Position numbers and translations under genes: made by a program | Assembly (NCBI GenBank): GCA_018818345.1 | Contig: JAHISI010000026.1 | Span: 1 to 20,217 of the forward strand | Length of the DNA stretch: 20,217 nt | DNA from: Patescibacteria group bacterium | GTDB lineage: Bacteria; Patescibacteriota; Dojkabacteria; SC72 | Direction: 5' to 3' | The notes under the pieces: generated by a model | What the model was told of the DNA's origin: nothing | The model's input: the letters and a program-made list of their open reading frames with translations, nothing else | The model's database searches: none | Shown here: one piece after another, positions 18,501 through 20,217 of the stretch | How the letters are laid out: each line of letters begins with the position of its first letter | How positions within the stretch are numbered: position 1 is the first letter of the stretch

Positions 18501-20217
18501 GCTGTAAATAGTTTAAGTGTTTCAGGTAGTATTAACAGTAATGGTGAGGGCGGTAGCAACTATGTGTCATGCAATGGTACATACCCATGGTGGGGAGGAG
18601 GGGGTGGTGCTTCGGGTGGGTCTATAAAGGTATCCGCAAATACTGGTGCGATTGGGTCTGGATTAGTAACTGCGAATGGTGGGACTGGTAGTTCTGGATG
18701 TGCAGGTGGTGGTGTAAGCTATTATGGTGGAAATGGTGGTGTAGGAAGAATAGCCATCTACTATAGCTCTGCATTATCTGGAACAACTACTCCAACAGCT
18801 ACAACGGCATCCGTTGGTTACAACAACTACGGTATCTACAATAGCCCAGTTATATCTACTCCTAATGCTCAGTCATATGACAATCTAAGATGGGATGCAT
18901 CTTTAAATACATACGGTAAGATATCTGTACAAACTAGGAGTGGTAATACTACTGATCCTACTGCTCCGGCTAATAGCTTTGTGTGGACGAAGTATGATAA
19001 TACAATTGAAGGCCCTTCTGATACTACGGGGACAAATGGAAGAATACCTCTTGGAACGAGTGGTAAGGGAGATGAAGATTATATATATTCCCCAACAGTT
19101 ATCAAGGATGGGGATATGTATAAGATGTGGTATACTGGCGAGGATGCAGATAGTATTACAAGAATATATTATGCAACTTCAAATGATGGTATAACGTGGA
19201 CGAAGTATGATAATACGATTCCCTCTGCTTCTGATACAACAAGCACAAACGGAAGAATACCATTGGGAATGAGTGGAAGTGGTGATTCCGGTGGGGTTTA
19301 CTCTCCTACCGTGATTCAAGACGATGGAGGGTATAAAATGTGGTATACAGGATTTGAAGATGGTGAAGATTGGACTAATGCAAGAATATATTATGCTACT
19401 TCAACAGATGGTTTGACTTGGACAAAGTATGACAATACGTTTCCTGCAGATTCAGATACAACAGGTACGAACGGAAGGGTACCTCAGGGTTTTAGTGGGG
19501 GGGACACCGTAGCCGTAACGGACGCGTCAGTTATAAAGGACGGAAGTGTATATAAAATGTGGTATACGGGTTATGCCTCAGAGTTATTGGGTAGAATATA
19601 TTATGCTACTTCAACAGATGGTTTGACTTGGACGAAATATGACAATACAGTCCCCACAGATTCAGATACAACAGGTACAAATGGAAGAATACCAGCTGGA
19701 ACTGCGGGTGCGGGAGATGATGAAAGAGCTGGCTATCCCACCGTTATAAAGTATGGAAGCCAATATAAAATGTGGTACTCAGGTCAGGACTCAGGAAGTC
19801 ATGGTATGAGGATATACTATGCAACATCAACAGATGGTTTGACCTGGACAAAATATGATAATGCAATTCCAGTAAACTCAGATATTGTAGGAGGAAATGG
19901 TCAAATTCCAATGGGAACTCTTTCCCATGGAGATGAGTATTTCTCTTTTGATGGAGTAGCAATACAAGACGGGGAAACATATAAAATGTGGTACATAGGT
20001 GAAGATGATCAAGTTGATTGGAGCGATCGTATATATTATGCCACCGGTGTAGAAACCATAGGCTCATGGGAAGAATGGAAACCATATGAAAGTGGTACAA
20101 ACCAGACCATATTACAAAATGCAGATACCCATACCTCATGGACAGGCACTAACGCAACAGTAGCAGAAGGAGATATAACTAGAAATGTAGACTACTTTGA
20201 AGATGAAGACGAATCAC
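15549..20217 (+). CDS. Giant secreted multidomain surface protein (3' end beyond window)
   Basis: The frame stays open from ATG 15549 to the last base: 1,556 codons without a stop, read codon by codon. In order: signal peptide (about 1-30, hydrophobic core then NAALA-LSS); an N-terminal domain (INFQGKIV ... ASAYAIKAKYA, about 36-180); a stalk with two SSL(F/W)TDGG(I/T)FTYLT elements (near 219 and 377) and NFGIGTSTPGAKLDI (417-431), typical of tail-fibre/adhesin-like proteins; a beta-rich part (about 565-830); a Gly/Ser-rich region (about 833-1071); a QTRSGN segment (1128-1133); five tandem propeller-like repeats (1146-1506); and a continuing segment SWEEWKPYESG ... to 1556. Probably exported and displayed on the surface for attachment or glycan binding; function is not proven. 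No membrane or sorting signal is seen in this part, and the C terminus is missing. Shorter predicted proteins in other frames here are artefacts. Confidence 0.93.
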   Translation, partial: MIKIDCPKLVKSSILVSIFFLVLFPNAALALSSNTINFQGKIVRNDTGFEGLNVTTGSPACVVAGNSNDTCDFEVKYYSAASGGTLLLTEDYQNTEIGQYNGAFTLSLGSDGTPTAGSYATFDAMIKGVTDLYVQLGFSPAGDASYTETFSRMPIQASAYAIKAKYASGANTAFQFDNAANSSGYTAPSAGMVYYDTTDSELKVYDGSVWGSLGGGGTSSLFTDGGIFTYLTSLTDHFVLGSSSYTAIGADSYNTYLTGLGTRAPLSFDMTANRLTVSGSQAQSGLTVYSDYASSSPWPVATFKAENTGFSNVVMQITQDGTGNILQLQKGSTDAFVFENPLTFYIHPRTDEPLVSENRLYNVNGTLYWNGSPVGGSSSLWTDGGTFTYLTSTTDDVVIGGDSLGTAAFFFDVSTGNFGIGTSTPGAKLDIAGSNSTISNTTGDITITPDDALVIKANDTQADNLMEWQDSTGTILSLINQNGYATFGSDTGNTGAMLSLGASTGTVAQINLAAGLDVALPSSGDMWWNGTSLYFFDGSTSVDLLTAGGGGSNVLSNYGMVSNGTYIGVTHDTNSYDVVASGWICVGGTNNAACSGGQWKNVQETDFTITHSLSNQWNDAAEEGIIRSIIKLTDVELAPGINVGTGADGDITISSNVSINTTNSITGRSCADGGDAVNYNVTAFNAAGTEATLSTSPSMGCLNVNDEVLIINLQGTISAYGNTGNYETLRVDNVSGSTVTFSTAKSKYYGNNLTDDSNLGTTTSNQRVMLQRVPNYNNVTVNSSYTFSPTAWNGTKGGVLFFRSKGTVSVGGSISAYQKGYRNGATVVGVNNYMGSGGGEAFCSPGGAAGGSGAGGAGAGGGGSGYSNYTAGTAYCGGGGAGSSNTAGSVSAGGAGGGASGHASGGAAGYGTSGTGGTSGGVSGGTNTSGAGGGSASGGGGGGGTYGDANLNKLMFGSGGASGGAHTSGVTGGRGGIGGGIISIAVNSLSVSGSINSNGEGGSNYVSCNGTYPWWGGGGGASGGSIKVSANTGAIGSGLVTANGGTGSSGCAGGGVSYYGGNGGVGRIAIYYSSALSGTTTPTATTASVGYNNYGIYNSPVISTPNAQSYDNLRWDASLNTYGKISVQTRSGNTTDPTAPANSFVWTKYDNTIEGPSDTTGTNGRIPLGTSGKGDEDYIYSPTVIKDGDMYKMWYTGEDADSITRIYYATSNDGITWTKYDNTIPSASDTTSTNGRIPLGMSGSGDSGGVYSPTVIQDDGGYKMWYTGFEDGEDWTNARIYYATSTDGLTWTKYDNTFPADSDTTGTNGRVPQGFSGGDTVAVTDASVIKDGSVYKMWYTGYASELLGRIYYATSTDGLTWTKYDNTVPTDSDTTGTNGRIPAGTAGAGDDERAGYPTVIKYGSQYKMWYSGQDSGSHGMRIYYATSTDGLTWTKYDNAIPVNSDIVGGNGQIPMGTLSHGDEYFSFDGVAIQDGETYKMWYIGEDDQVDWSDRIYYATGVETIGSWEEWKPYESGTNQTILQNADTHTSWTGTNATVAEGDITRNVDYFEDEDES
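18045..18760 (+). repeat. Glycine-rich low-complexity segment of the surface protein
   Basis: This stretch encodes about 240 residues dominated by Gly, Ser and Ala, with short GGGG runs, scattered Cys (for example FCSPGG, YCGGGG, SSGCAGGG) and periodic non-glycine strands such as GGGIISIAVNSLSVSGSINSNG and GGSIKVSANTGAIGSG. The alternation of short beta strands and Gly-rich loops suggests a beta-solenoid or polyglycine fold. The DNA is GGT/GGA-rich and unlike the rest of the window. Confidence 0.85.
18984..20066 (+). repeat. Five tandem 70-74-codon repeats (propeller blades)
   Basis: Five units start at Trp codons 18984, 19197, 19419, 19629 and 19845 (residues 1146, 1217, 1291, 1361, 1433), and the next Trp is at 20067 (1507). 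The consensus is WTKYDNt...sDttgtNGRiP.G...gd....sPtVIkdG..YKMWYtG......RIYYATStDGlt. The motif resembles blades of five-bladed propeller glycosidase-type folds (GH43/GH32/GH130 superfamilies). A 41-nt block is identical at 19383-19423 and 19593-19633, so some units were copied recently. Confidence 0.88.

Noticed and set aside
18984..20066. CRISPR array or DNA-level minisatellite
   Set aside because: The units are 210-222 nt coding repeats in frame with conserved protein motifs, without short direct repeats and unique spacers.
15931..20139. Short predicted proteins in other frames of the last 4.5 kb
   Set aside because: They are shadows of the continuous 1,556-codon frame; their odd His- or Leu-rich composition comes from reading its repeats in the wrong frame.
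15549..20217. UGA recoding to glycine, as in Gracilibacteria/SR1
   Set aside because: No in-frame TGA occurs in this long Gly-rich frame or in the other genes; glycine uses GGN.

Overview
This low-G+C window reads as bacterial core chromosome, most likely from a Candidate Phyla Radiation (Patescibacteria) organism. That placement is inference. It rests on an endonuclease III without its [4Fe-4S] cysteines, the scarcity of Shine-Dalgarno sequences, a very large secreted protein with tail-fibre-like and glycine-rich segments, and the divergent rRNA. All complete genes are on the + strand and use the standard code; they stop at TAA or TAG, never TGA.

Layout. (1) 1-2320: the 3' two-thirds of a 23S rRNA gene, a hairpin-rich spacer, a 5S rRNA gene and a strong intrinsic terminator. 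(2) 2321-2666: a hairpin-rich gap ending in a TATAAT promoter. (3) 2667-4311: a thymidylate-kinase-like gene overlapping nth. (4) 4385-9480: rpsA (four S1 repeats), clpC and radA. The clpC-radA order recalls the Firmicutes clpC operon, without ctsR/mcsAB. (5) 9481-9981: no protein gene, but a very good candidate for an independent structured RNA gene (consensus promoter, about 111-nt rod-shaped fold starting at the predicted +1, two intrinsic terminators), followed by a consensus promoter for rho. (6) 9982-12664: rho and a membrane-anchored LysM/M23 peptidase. (7) 12694-12853: two tandem alanine tRNAs (CGC, GGC). (8) 12991-15426: leuS. (9) 15549 to the window end: one open reading frame of 1,556 codons with no stop, encoding a giant secreted surface protein. 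It has a signal peptide, tail-fibre-like stalk, glycine-rich region and five tandem 70-74-residue repeats resembling the blades of a five-bladed beta-propeller, apparently inserted inside another domain.

Most genes are housekeeping: translation (rRNA, S1, LeuRS, tRNA-Ala), protein quality control (ClpC), DNA repair (Nth, RadA), nucleotide supply (Tmk-like) and transcription termination (Rho). The most novel material is the candidate RNA gene before rho and the surface protein. No CRISPR array, transposase, integrase or phage gene was seen.
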